Positions 7,758-15,226 of a DNA stretch of 49,866 nt are shown here, piece after piece. Numbering within the stretch: the stretch's first letter is position 1; each line of letters opens with the position of its first letter. The DNA is taken from positions 1-49,866 of the forward strand of contig CAZOGW010000006.1 of assembly GCA_964579415.1 (NCBI GenBank), in the 5' to 3' direction. Source of the stretch: CAZOGW01 sp964579415 (lineage in GTDB: Bacteria; Actinomycetota; Acidimicrobiia; Spongiisociales; UBA5794). The position numbers were made by a program, and so were the translations under genes. The notes beneath the pieces are model-generated. The model was not told the DNA's origin, did no database searches, and was given only the letters and a program-made list of their open reading frames with translations.

Positions 7758-8545
7758 GAAGAGCGGCGGCGTTTGAGGATGGCGAGGGCGAGGGCGCCGA
7801 GCAGGACGAGGACAGCGGCCGAGGCGCCGGAGATGAGGGGGACGTTCTCGGAGAGCGGCGACTGCAGGCTCACCGGCCGCTGGAACTCGAGGATGGGCCA
7901 GCCGCGCTCTTCGGCGATGCGGCGCAACTCCTTCTCCGGGTTCACCGCCACCGGGTTGCCCACCGCCTCCATCATGGGCACGTCGGTGGTGCTGTCGGAG
8001 TAGGCATAGGACTCCTCCAGATCGATGCCCTCCGCCTCGGCCAGGGCGTTGATGGCGTCCACCTTGCCCTGTCCCATGGCGTACAGCTCCAGCTCGGGCA
8101 GGAAGAAGCCGGCGGCGTCGGTCTTGATACGGGTGGCGATGATCTCGGTCACGCCGATGTGGCGCCCGATGGGGCGCACGATCTCCACCGGGGACGCCGA
8201 CACCAGGAAGACGCGGCGCCCGTTGCGCTTGTGCTCGTCGATCAGTGTCAGCGCCTCGGCGTAGACCAGGGGCTCGGCGACCTCGGTGAGGGTCTCCTCG
8301 ACGAGTTGCTCGATCTCGGTGCGGTGCCACCCGCTGGTGAGCTCGAGCAGTTCGTCGCGGGCCCGTTCCAGCTGCTGGTCGTCGGCGCCGAAGAGGACGT
8401 AGAAGAGTTGAGCGAAGCCGAGCTTCATCAACGCCCGCTTACCCAGGAAACCGGCCCGGTAGAAAGGCCGCCCGAAGGCGAGCGTCGACGACTTGGCGAT
8501 GACTGTCTTGTCGAGGTCGAAGAAGGCCGCCTGCATCAACTTCAT
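7745..8545 (-). CDS. HAD-IB family phosphatase with C-terminal membrane anchor
   Basis: The 266-residue protein belongs to the SerB-like HAD subfamily IB. It shows motif I FFDLDKTV (catalytic Asp at residues 10 and 12), motif II FLVSASP, and the late acidic motif AYSDSTTDVPMMEAVG. The substrate is not clear; related proteins dephosphorylate small molecules or lipid phosphates. A hydrophobic helix at about residues 240-260 (SAAVLVLLGALALAIL) followed by KRRRSSR suggests a membrane anchor. The last codons and TAG come from heptamer array 6 (RST-stop). The start has no clear Shine-Dalgarno; an ATG three codons further in is an alternative. Confidence 0.88.
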   Translation of the reverse strand: MKLMQAAFFDLDKTVIAKSSTLAFGRPFYRAGFLGKRALMKLGFAQLFYVLFGADDQQLERARDELLELTSGWHRTEIEQLVEETLTEVAEPLVYAEALTLIDEHKRNGRRVFLVSASPVEIVRPIGRHIGVTEIIATRIKTDAAGFFLPELELYAMGQGKVDAINALAEAEGIDLEESYAYSDSTTDVPMMEAVGNPVAVNPEKELRRIAEERGWPILEFQRPVSLQSPLSENVPLISGASAAVLVLLGALALAILKRRRSSRST

Positions 8546-8557
8546 TGTACGTAGGTA

Positions 8558-8586
8558 TTGAATCTGTCACACCCGTGTCGTAGGTT
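8558..8586 (+). promoter_or_regulatory. Candidate tad operon promoter
   Basis: TTGAAT (8558-8563) and TAGGTT (8581-8586) are spaced by 17 bp, 46 bp upstream of the first tad gene, in the divergent gap with the HAD gene. Eye-found only. Confidence 0.4.
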
Positions 8587-8631
8587 GCGAAGGCTTCCCC
8601 GTCCGATCCTGTGAGGAGGGGAGGCGATCGT

Positions 8632-9174
8632 ATGACACTGCTCGGTACCCGGTGCCGGGAAGACGCCCTGCTGGGGACGGTGGCCCCGATGGCGTTGGCG
8701 GCTGCAGCAGGGACGGCGCTGGTCGTCGACGCCGACCCGGCAGGCGGTGGCTTCTCCACACCGGGGAGCCTGGCGGCGCTGGTCGCCGAGGGTCCCCGCG
8801 GCAGCGACCTGGTCCCGCGCCGCAGGGGAGTGGCGGTGCTGACCAACGGCGGTGTCGGGTGGGAGGAGGCCCTTCCCCTCATAGAGGCGCTCGCCCGGGG
8901 ATGGCCGCACGTGGTGGTCCGCCTCCCTGCCTCCGGCGCCACCGACCTGCCCTTCCCGGCGGTGCCGGTGATCCCGCTCCTCCCCGGCTCCGGTGCCGTC
9001 GACGGCCCGGCGGTGTACCAGAAGGGCCCGTGGCCGGCGCCGCGACACCTCGAAGGGGTGGTGCTGGCACGCCCCCCGGTGCGGGTGGTGCGCCGCCTGC
9101 TGGAGGGGCGCTCGCCGGGGCGGTCCCGCTGGGTGGCGGCATGGCGGCCGGTGTGGGGGTTGCCGTGGCCATGA
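8632..9174 (+). CDS. TadZ/CpaE-like protein, short
   Basis: The 180-residue protein is the first gene of the tad operon. It carries ALVVDADPAGGG, like the switch segment of actinobacterial TadZ/CpaE (Ssd) ATPases, followed by LVPRRRGVAVLTNGG. No deviant Walker A (KGGxGKT) is visible, and it is about half the usual length, so it may be a degenerate localisation factor rather than an ATPase. GGGGAGG lies about 7 nt before the ATG. The TGA overlaps the ATG of cpaF. The assignment rests partly on its position. Confidence 0.55.
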   Translation: MTLLGTRCREDALLGTVAPMALAAAAGTALVVDADPAGGGFSTPGSLAALVAEGPRGSDLVPRRRGVAVLTNGGVGWEEALPLIEALARGWPHVVVRLPASGATDLPFPAVPVIPLLPGSGAVDGPAVYQKGPWPAPRHLEGVVLARPPVRVVRRLLEGRSPGRSRWVAAWRPVWGLPWP

Positions 9175-10229
9175 TCGACCGCCTGGTGGACCGGCTCCTC
9201 GCCTCCGACGTTCCGCTGGAGCGAGGGGCGCTGGAGCGTGCCGCCGAGGCGATGCTGGCCGAGGAGGCGCCTCTGGGGGGACGCCCCGAGGTGATCGCCG
9301 CCGTCGACGCCCTGGTGGGGTTGGGCCCGGTCGAGCCGCTGCTGCGCCTCCCCGACGTGAGTGACGTGCTCGTCAACGGTGACGGTTCGGTGTGGGTGGA
9401 GCGGGCCGGCTCCCTGGAGCCGTCGGGTGTGGCCTTCCGCTCTCCCGTCGAGGTGCTGGCGGCGGTGGAGCGGGTCATCGCCCCGCTGGGCCTGCGTATC
9501 GACCGGGCCAGCCCCGCCGTCGACGCCCGTCTCCCCGACGGATCGCGGCTGCACGCCGTTATCCCGCCGATCTCGGTCGACGGCCCGGTGGTGGCGGTGC
9601 GGCGCTTCACCGAAGCCGTGGGCAGCCTCGACGAGCTGGTGGAGCGCGGCGCCGCCGATGCCAGGGCCGCCCAGCTGCTGGCGCAGGCGGTGGCCGATCG
9701 GCGCAACATCCTGGTGAGCGGCGGCACCGGTTCGGGTAAGACCACCCTGCTCAACATCCTCTCCCGGGAGATCCCCGGCGACGAGAGGGTGGTGACCATC
9801 GAGGACGCCGCCGAGTTGCGCCTGGCCGGCCACGTGGTGCGCCTCGAGGCCCGACCACCCAACGCCGAAGGCGCCGGAGAGGTCACCGTGCGCACCCTGG
9901 TCCGCCACGCCCTGCGGCTGAGACCCGACCGCATCGTCATCGGCGAGGTGCGGGGCCCGGAGGCGCTCGACATGGTCCAGGCGATGAGCACCGGCCATGA
10001 CGGGTCGCTGTCGACCGTCCACGCCAACGGTCCCGACGAGGCGCTGTGGCGCCTGGAGACGATGGCCCTCTCCGGCGAGCGGAGGGTGGCCGAAGAGACG
10101 GTGCGGCGCCAACTCTGGTCGGCGCTGCACCTGGTGGTCCACGTCGAGCGACGGCGGGGGATGCGCCGGCTCACCTCCATCGGTGCGGTGGGCGACGGCG
10201 CCATCGACGAGGTGTGGTCATGGTCGTGA
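9171..10229 (+). CDS. cpaF: Tad pilus assembly ATPase CpaF/TadA
   Basis: The 352-residue secretion ATPase powers assembly of Flp pili. It has the N-terminal helical region, then VSDVLVNGDGSVWVERAG, the Walker A GGTGSGKTT (about residues 183-191), the Asp box VVTIEDAAELRL, Walker B RIVIGEVRG (about residue 253) and the His box STGHDGSLSTVHAN. Its ATG overlaps the upstream stop by 4 bp and its end overlaps tadB by 10 bp. The protein is a cytoplasmic hexamer acting on the TadB/TadC membrane platform. Confidence 0.95.
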   Translation: MIDRLVDRLLASDVPLERGALERAAEAMLAEEAPLGGRPEVIAAVDALVGLGPVEPLLRLPDVSDVLVNGDGSVWVERAGSLEPSGVAFRSPVEVLAAVERVIAPLGLRIDRASPAVDARLPDGSRLHAVIPPISVDGPVVAVRRFTEAVGSLDELVERGAADARAAQLLAQAVADRRNILVSGGTGSGKTTLLNILSREIPGDERVVTIEDAAELRLAGHVVRLEARPPNAEGAGEVTVRTLVRHALRLRPDRIVIGEVRGPEALDMVQAMSTGHDGSLSTVHANGPDEALWRLETMALSGERRVAEETVRRQLWSALHLVVHVERRRGMRRLTSIGAVGDGAIDEVWSWS

Positions 10230-10891
10230 CCGCCCTCCTCGCCCTGGCCCTGATCGGAGGCGTCCCGCCGGCGGTGGTGGGACTGATCGCACTGGGCGCC
10301 GCCAGCCCGTGGCTGGGGCTTGCGGTGGTGGCGTCACTGGCGGCGGTGTCGTTGAAGAGGTCCCCCGTCGCCGGCCCGGCCGACGAGGCGCAATGGCTGG
10401 CGACGGTGGCCTCGGAACTGCGGGGAGGGGCATCGCTACGCACCGCAGTCGTCGCCGCCGCCCACCGGTCCGGGCTCGACCTGGCCACGGTGGAGCGCCG
10501 CGCCGCCGCCGGCGTCCCCCTGCCTGCGCTGGTCCCGCCGCTGGCGCGTGCCTTCCCGGTCACCGGCCCTGTCCTCGGCCCGGCCATCCGTATGGCGGCG
10601 ACCTCGGGAGGGGCGGCGGCAGCCATCTTCCACAGGCTCGCCGCCCGGGCCGCCGTCGCCGCCGGCGAGGAGAGGGAACGCCGCGCCGACACCGCCGGGG
10701 CGCGGCTGTCGGCGTGGATCGTAGGGGCCGTGCCCGTCCTGGTCCTGGCGCTGCTGGTGGTCTCGGGCCGGGCCGGGGCGGTGATGCGCTCGGGGACGTT
10801 GGGCACCGTCGCCGTGGCGCTCGGGGTGCTGCTCCAGGTGGCCGGGTTGGGGGCGGTGGTGGCGATGTCACGCAGGGCGCGCCGCTGGTGA
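10220..10891 (+). CDS. tadB: Tad pilus platform protein TadB-like
   Basis: The 223-residue membrane protein has two N-terminal hydrophobic helices (residues 3-45), a cytoplasmic type II secretion F-like domain (WLATVASELRGGASLRTAV, then TGPVLGPAIRMAATSGGAAAAIF) and two C-terminal helices (WIVGAVPVLVLALLVVSG and VALGVLLQVAGLGAVVAM). This is the usual actinobacterial TadB layout. It overlaps cpaF by 10 bp and tadC by 4 bp. GTG codons at 10214 and 10217 are alternative starts. Confidence 0.85.
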   Translation: MVVTALLALALIGGVPPAVVGLIALGAASPWLGLAVVASLAAVSLKRSPVAGPADEAQWLATVASELRGGASLRTAVVAAAHRSGLDLATVERRAAAGVPLPALVPPLARAFPVTGPVLGPAIRMAATSGGAAAAIFHRLAARAAVAAGEERERRADTAGARLSAWIVGAVPVLVLALLVVSGRAGAVMRSGTLGTVAVALGVLLQVAGLGAVVAMSRRARRW

Positions 10892-11496
10892 CGTGGCGCC
10901 TCACCCTGTTGCTGGTGGCGCTGCCCTGGATGCGGCGCTGGCCGCGGCGGTTCTCGGTAGCGGCTGCCGTGGCGTTGTGGGCGGTGGTGCCGGCCGTGCT
11001 CATGGCGGCCCTGGGCGGGTTGGTGGCGCGCGGGCGCCGGGTGGCGGGAAGGCGCCGGGAAGAGCGGCGCGCCGGGGACGAGGTTGCCCTGCTCGGCGAT
11101 CTGGTCGTCCTCGGACTTACCGGTGGCCTCGGCCTCGCCCAGGCGCTGGCGGTGGCCGGCACCGAACTCGAAAGCGGTCTGGCCACCGAGGTCGACGACG
11201 TGGTGCGCCGGATGCACCGGGATGGAGCCGCCGCCCTGCTCGACGCCGGGGCAGGCCGGGCCGGGCGCCTCTACCTGATGGCGGGTCGGGCGATGGCCAC
11301 CGGCGCGCCGTTGCTGGCGGCCGTGGAGAGCTTCGTCGACGACACCCACGGGGAGGAGGCGAGACGCCGCAAGGCGGCGGCACGCCGGCTCCCGGTCCTG
11401 ATGATGTTCCCGCTGGCCCTGCTCATCCTGCCCGGGTTCATGCTGCTGCTGGTGGCCCCGGCGCTGGTGTCGGCGGTGGGCCGCCTCGGGCTGTGA
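10888..11496 (+). CDS. tadC: Tad pilus platform protein TadC-like
   Basis: The 202-residue protein begins with a GTG in the GTGA overlap with tadB. It has an N-terminal hydrophobic region (residues 4-45), a cytoplasmic part with EVALLGDLVVLGLTGGLGLAQAL and GRAMATGAPLLAAVESFVDD resembling the T2SSF domain, and a C-terminal pair of helices ending LLILPGFMLLLVAPALVSAVG. With TadB it should form the inner-membrane platform of the pilus machine. Confidence 0.85.
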   Translation: MTWRLTLLLVALPWMRRWPRRFSVAAAVALWAVVPAVLMAALGGLVARGRRVAGRRREERRAGDEVALLGDLVVLGLTGGLGLAQALAVAGTELESGLATEVDDVVRRMHRDGAAALLDAGAGRAGRLYLMAGRAMATGAPLLAAVESFVDDTHGEEARRRKAAARRLPVLMMFPLALLILPGFMLLLVAPALVSAVGRLGL

Positions 11497-11546
11497 CCAC
11501 TTCCCCCCGATTCCGGGCGGTCCCCGGTGACGCGAAAGGAAGAACG

Positions 11547-11714
11547 ATGCAACCACTACCGAGAGACGAGAAGGGTCAGGCCACCGCCGAGTACGCCCTG
11601 GTCATCGTTGCCGCCGCCGCGGTCGCCCTGGCGCTCATCATCTGGGCCACCTCGACCGGGACGCTGTCGAGTCTGTTCGACGCCGTCCTGGCCAGGGTGT
11701 CGTCCCACGTGTGA
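11547..11714 (+). CDS. Flp/DUF4244-like pilin
   Basis: The 55-residue protein is a class III-type pilin: a short basic/acidic leader (MQPLPRDEKG), then QATAEYALVIVAAAAVALALIIWA, the EYALV-type hydrophobic helix of Flp pilins and the actinobacterial DUF4244 family. Processing would be expected after the Gly before QATAEYA. It is the likely major pilin. A 50-bp gap separates it from tadC, and AAAGGAAG precedes its ATG. The stop overlaps the GTG of the TadE gene. Confidence 0.85.
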   Translation: MQPLPRDEKGQATAEYALVIVAAAAVALALIIWATSTGTLSSLFDAVLARVSSHV

Positions 11715-12076
11715 AACGTCGGGAAGGCGGCACCGTGTCCGTCGAGATGGCCCTGGCGGTGCCCGTCCTGCTGCTGGTGCTGCTCGCCGCCGTCGAGGTC
11801 GCCGCTGTCGCCCGCGCCCAGATCGAGGTGGTCAACGCCGCCCGTGAGGGAGCGCGCCAGGCGGCGACCAGCCCCGATCCGGCCCGGGCGGTCGCCGCCG
11901 CCCGGGCCGCCCTCGGCACCGCCGGCGAGACAGCGAGGATCGCGGTGCGCCGCCCCCACGTGGTGGGGGAGCAGGCCGAGGTGGAAGTGGTGATGCCGTA
12001 CCGCCTCGGCGGCGGGCTGCTCGGTGGCGCCACCCTACGCCTGGGAGCCACTGCAGCCATGCGGGTGGAGCGGTGA
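11711..12076 (+). CDS. TadE-like pseudopilin
   Basis: The 121-residue protein starts with KRREGGTVSVEMALAVPVLLLVLLAAVEVAAVARA, the TadE motif: a charged leader, a Glu near the beginning of one long membrane helix, then an extracytoplasmic part with NAAREGARQAA, also typical of TadE. It would be a minor pseudopilin of the Tad system. The GTG start overlaps the pilin stop and the TGA overlaps the next GTG, so it sits in a coupled operon. Confidence 0.88.
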   Translation: MKRREGGTVSVEMALAVPVLLLVLLAAVEVAAVARAQIEVVNAAREGARQAATSPDPARAVAAARAALGTAGETARIAVRRPHVVGEQAEVEVVMPYRLGGGLLGGATLRLGATAAMRVER

Positions 12077-12492
12077 CCCGGGGCGAGTCCGGGTCGGCGT
12101 CGATCGCCGTGGTCGGCGGCGCCATGCTCGTCCTCGTCGTCGGCCTGCTCGTGGTCGACGTCGGGGTCTATGCAGGGGCTCGCGCCAGGGCGGTGGGGGC
12201 CGCCGACGCCGCCGCCCTGGCCGCCGCTCCGGTGACGTTCCGCGACTTCGGAGCCGGGGGCGGGCCCGGCGTCGAGGCCGGCCGCTTCGCCGCCGCCAAC
12301 GGGGTGACACTGCTGCGCTGCGACTGCCGGTTCGATCCCACCTGGGCGCCCCGAACCGTGGAGATCGCAGTGACCCTCCGGGTGAGCCTGCTGCTCCTCG
12401 GCGACCGGACCGTCACTGTGACCAGCCGTGCCGAGTTCATCCCGGCAGCCACCGTGATCGGTTCCCAGACCAGTCCACCTACGGAGTACTGA
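12073..12492 (+). CDS. TadE/TadG-like secreted protein
   Basis: The 139-residue protein opens ESGSASIAVVGGAMLVLVVGLLVVDVG, a TadG-like single membrane helix, followed by AAADAAALAAA-type sequence (VGAADAAALAAAPVTF) common in the 'helicase/secretion neighbourhood TadE-like' proteins of actinobacteria. Two Cys lie in LLRCDCRF. It is the last gene of the tad operon; no prepilin peptidase gene follows. Its stop, GAGTAC-TGA, lies 21 bp from the convergent LCP stop. Confidence 0.8.
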   Translation: MTRGESGSASIAVVGGAMLVLVVGLLVVDVGVYAGARARAVGAADAAALAAAPVTFRDFGAGGGPGVEAGRFAAANGVTLLRCDCRFDPTWAPRTVEIAVTLRVSLLLLGDRTVTVTSRAEFIPAATVIGSQTSPPTEY

Positions 12493-12513
12493 CTACTACT
12501 GAATATTGAAGAC

Positions 12514-13731
12514 TCAGTCTTCGTCCAGCACGCCGTCCTCGAGGTCCCGATAGACCTCCTCGGCGCTGTCGTTGATGAAGACGACCGAGGCGGCGCCGAC
12601 GCTGCCGGTGCGGGCGGGGACCACGGTGTTGACGATCGTCTTGGGCCGGGCCACGTAGGCGGCCGCCGCCAGCCGGATCAGGTCGACCGTGCTCAGGTTG
12701 GTGTAGGCGTGGTCGTCGATGGCCTTGACCCAGCGGGGCAGCTCTTCGATGCCCTGCCGGCGCACCATCCGAAGCGCCGCCAGCGCGATGAGGCCCTGGT
12801 TGTAGGAGCGGTCGAGATCCCCGGCGGGGAGTCCCTTGCGGATGCGCGCCAGCCGCAGCGCCTTCTGGGGGCTCAACTCCTGGGGCCCTTCGGGGTAGTC
12901 GTCCCAGCTGTTGCCGCTGCGCATGGGTCGCGGCAGGTCGATCTCGAGTGGACCCAGCTCCTCCATCAGGCCGAGGAATCCCCTGAAGCCGACGATCACA
13001 TAGCCCTCCAGATCCAGCGAGGTGATGTCCTCGATGAGGTCCACCATCCCGCGGGGACCGATCTGGGGCATGTGGTCGGTGAGCTTGCGGCCGCCGATCC
13101 AGCTGTCACGGGGGAAGCCGACGAAGGCGCCGTCACCGGTGGCGGGGACCAGGGAGAGGATGTGGATGCTGTCGGCGCGCATGCGTCTCTGGGGCTCGCC
13201 GACCCGCGCATCCGACCCGAGGACGAGCACCGACCGGTGTGATTCGGGGCCAAGCCAGGGGTCCTTGCCCTCGAACATGGCCGCCACCGGGCGCCATGGC
13301 TCGCCCCCGAGCGGGCGGTGGAGGATGAGCACGTCGTCACCCACCGTGGCGACGGCGACACGCTGGCCGTCTTCGAGCTCGACCAGCGACGACGACGCCT
13401 CGACGGTGCCCGGCGTCACCTCGAGATCCCTGATGAGGCGGCGCAACTGGCGGGGGGTGCCGGCCGGTGCCGGGTTGGCGGCGGGGTCGATGGCGTGGTT
13501 GTAGACGGCCTCCACCGCTTCCCGCAACGGGCCGGGAAGGTCCCCTTCCAGCGTCAGCGTCGTCGGCGGCGGCTCGGTGGTGGTGGTCGGCGCCGCCGTC
13601 GTCGTGGAGGCGGTGGTCGTGGTCGTCGTGGCCCGGCTGGTGGTGGTGCTCTCCGCCGTGTCCGCCGAGGAGCAGGCCGAGATGAGGACCGCTACGGCCA
13701 CCGACCACAGCAGTGTGGTGTGTCGTCGCAT
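12514..13731 (-). CDS. LytR-CpsA-Psr (LCP) family lipoprotein
   Basis: The 405-residue protein has a lipoprotein signal (VAVLISAC, Cys20), a Thr-rich linker (residues 28-60) and an LCP domain from about residue 160: SVLVLGSDAR, MRADSIHILSL, GFPRDSWI and the late RIRKGLPAGDLDRSYNQ. LCP enzymes attach teichoic acids, arabinogalactan or other glycopolymers to peptidoglycan at the outer face of the membrane. Lipid anchoring rather than a transmembrane helix is unusual for LCP proteins. A stretch before the LCP core (residues 60-155) is not recognised. Confidence 0.85.
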   Translation of the reverse strand: MRRHTTLLWSVAVAVLISACSSADTAESTTTSRATTTTTTASTTTAAPTTTTEPPPTTLTLEGDLPGPLREAVEAVYNHAIDPAANPAPAGTPRQLRRLIRDLEVTPGTVEASSSLVELEDGQRVAVATVGDDVLILHRPLGGEPWRPVAAMFEGKDPWLGPESHRSVLVLGSDARVGEPQRRMRADSIHILSLVPATGDGAFVGFPRDSWIGGRKLTDHMPQIGPRGMVDLIEDITSLDLEGYVIVGFRGFLGLMEELGPLEIDLPRPMRSGNSWDDYPEGPQELSPQKALRLARIRKGLPAGDLDRSYNQGLIALAALRMVRRQGIEELPRWVKAIDDHAYTNLSTVDLIRLAAAAYVARPKTIVNTVVPARTGSVGAASVVFINDSAEEVYRDLEDGVLDED

Positions 13732-13798
13732 GGAGCGAGCGATGGTAGCGGTGGGCAGGATCTACTCCAGGGATGCATCGTTCCGTGTAGCAGGGAGG

Positions 13799-13851
13799 TA
13801 CTTGGTACTTGGTATTTGGTATCCGCGCCATACCAAGTACCAGGTACTTCT
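13799..13851. repeat. Heptamer array 7, partly self-complementary
   Basis: Units TACTTGG, TACTTGG, TATTTGG and TATCCGC are followed, after a short break, by TACCAAG, TACCAGG and TACTTCT, i.e. the reverse complement of the first units. The array lies in the divergent gap between the LCP gene and trkA. Confidence 0.85.
13804..13841. other. 11-bp inverted repeat formed by array 7
   Basis: GGTACTTGGTA (13804-13814) pairs perfectly with TACCAAGTACC (13831-13841) across a 16-nt loop. It may be a hairpin in RNA or DNA; no T-tract follows. Confidence 0.7.
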
Positions 13852-13884
13852 CCTCGCCGAGACTCGCGCTTGTGCCTGCGCCAG

Positions 13885-13890
13885 TACGCT
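13885..13890 (+). promoter_or_regulatory. Candidate -10 of trkA, leaderless-type
   Basis: TACGCT ends 7 nt before the trkA ATG and there is no Shine-Dalgarno sequence. The hexamer is identical to the one before the gene at 653. Confidence 0.42.
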
Positions 13891-13897
13891 CCACCCC

Positions 13898-15226
13898 ATG
13901 CGTGTCGTGATCGTCGGTGCGGGGGCAGTGGGCACTTACCTGGCGGAGCGGCTTTCGGTCGACGGTCAGGACGTCGTCGTGGTCGAGGCGGACCGGGCCC
14001 GCGCCGAGGAGGTCCAGGAACAGGTCGACTGTCTGGTCATCGTCGGCAACGGCACCGACCACGAGACGCTGTCCAAGGCCGGGGTGGACCGGGGAACCCT
14101 TTTCATCGCGGTGAGCGCCTCGGACGCCGTCAACATCCTGGCCGCCCATGCCGCCCTGCGCCTCGGTGCGGAGCGGCGCATCGCCCGGGTCCAGGACCCC
14201 CACCTCGGTGACGAGGCCTCGGCGCTGGGGGTGAGCCTGCTCATCGACCCGGTGGACGCCACGGCCAAGGAGCTGAGCCGCCTGGTGCGCCAGCGGGGCG
14301 TCACCGAGATGATCCCCTTCGCCGAGGGTCGTCTCAACCTCATCGGCGGGGTGGTGACCGGAGACGCCCCGGTGGCGGGAAGCACCCTGGCCGACCTGCG
14401 TCGCATGGTGCGGGGCTGGACGTGGATCGTGGTGGCGGTCATCCGTGACGGCGAGACCCTCATTGCCCGAGGGTCCACCCAGCTCTTCGCCGGGGATCAC
14501 GTCCTGTTCATGGCGGAGTCGGACAGCACCGACGAGGCCTTCCACCTTCTCGGCATCAACGACTCGCCGTCGCAGAAGGTGGGCATCTTCGGCGCCACCC
14601 GCCTCGCCGCGCTCACCGCCGGGTACCTGGGCGATGACGGGGTGCAGACCATCCTCGTCGACGAGGACGGGGCACGGGTGCGGGAGATCGTCGAGGACAA
14701 CCCGCGGGTGGTCGGCATCGCCGGCGACCCGACCGATCCCCGCCTGCTGCGCTCCGAGGGTGTCGACACCTGTGACATGGTGCTGGCTCTCACCGGCTGG
14801 GACGACGTGAACCTGCTCGGCTGCCTGGTGGCCAAGGCCATCGGGGTCCCCTGGGCGGTGGCCCGGTTCCAGCGCCTCGACCTGGTGAAGCTCCTCGCCG
14901 GCGTCGGGATCGACGCCGCCATCTCCACCCGCCTGCTGGCGGCCTCGGTGATCCTCAGGTTCGTCCGCCGCGGCCAGATCCACTCGGTGACGACATTTCG
15001 CGACTCCGACGCCGAGGCCATCGAGGTGGAGGTGGGCCCGGAGAGCCGCGCCGTGGGCAAGACACTGCGCCATCTCCATCTCCCCCACGAGATGATCGTC
15101 GGCGGGGTCATCCGGGACACCGGGACCTTCGTTCCCCGCGGGGAGACCGTGATCGAGCCGGGTGACCGGCTCATCGTCATCACCCTCCCCGAGGTGGTGG
15201 ACGAGGTCGAGCGCCTCTCCGGCTGA
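13898..15226 (+). CDS. trkA: Trk potassium uptake regulatory protein TrkA
   Basis: The 442-residue cytoplasmic protein has the duplicated RCK layout: a Rossmann domain with VIVGAGAVGTYLAERL and an acidic strand end (VVVEAD), a TrkA_C-like domain, then a second Rossmann domain (VGIFGATRLAALTAGYL, ILVDED) and a final TrkA_C domain ending LIVITLPEVVDEVERL. It binds nucleotide and gates TrkH. The stop TGA shares a base with the trkH ATG (TGATG), so the two are coupled. The ATG has no Shine-Dalgarno and probably begins a leaderless mRNA. Confidence 0.94.
   Translation: MRVVIVGAGAVGTYLAERLSVDGQDVVVVEADRARAEEVQEQVDCLVIVGNGTDHETLSKAGVDRGTLFIAVSASDAVNILAAHAALRLGAERRIARVQDPHLGDEASALGVSLLIDPVDATAKELSRLVRQRGVTEMIPFAEGRLNLIGGVVTGDAPVAGSTLADLRRMVRGWTWIVVAVIRDGETLIARGSTQLFAGDHVLFMAESDSTDEAFHLLGINDSPSQKVGIFGATRLAALTAGYLGDDGVQTILVDEDGARVREIVEDNPRVVGIAGDPTDPRLLRSEGVDTCDMVLALTGWDDVNLLGCLVAKAIGVPWAVARFQRLDLVKLLAGVGIDAAISTRLLAASVILRFVRRGQIHSVTTFRDSDAEAIEVEVGPESRAVGKTLRHLHLPHEMIVGGVIRDTGTFVPRGETVIEPGDRLIVITLPEVVDEVERLSG

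Noticed and set aside
8439..10142. 567-aa minus-strand frame over the tad genes
   Set aside because: Antisense of TadZ-like and CpaF genes; low-complexity His/Arg/Gly composition.
12508..12522. GAAGACT-C-AGTCTTC palindrome at the LCP stop as a terminator
   Set aside because: The loop would be a single base (five bases if the stem is shortened), and there is no T-tract; too weak to call.
13337..15088. Long minus-strand frame over trkA and the LCP start
   Set aside because: Shadow frame; the opposite strand encodes a complete TrkA with all motifs.
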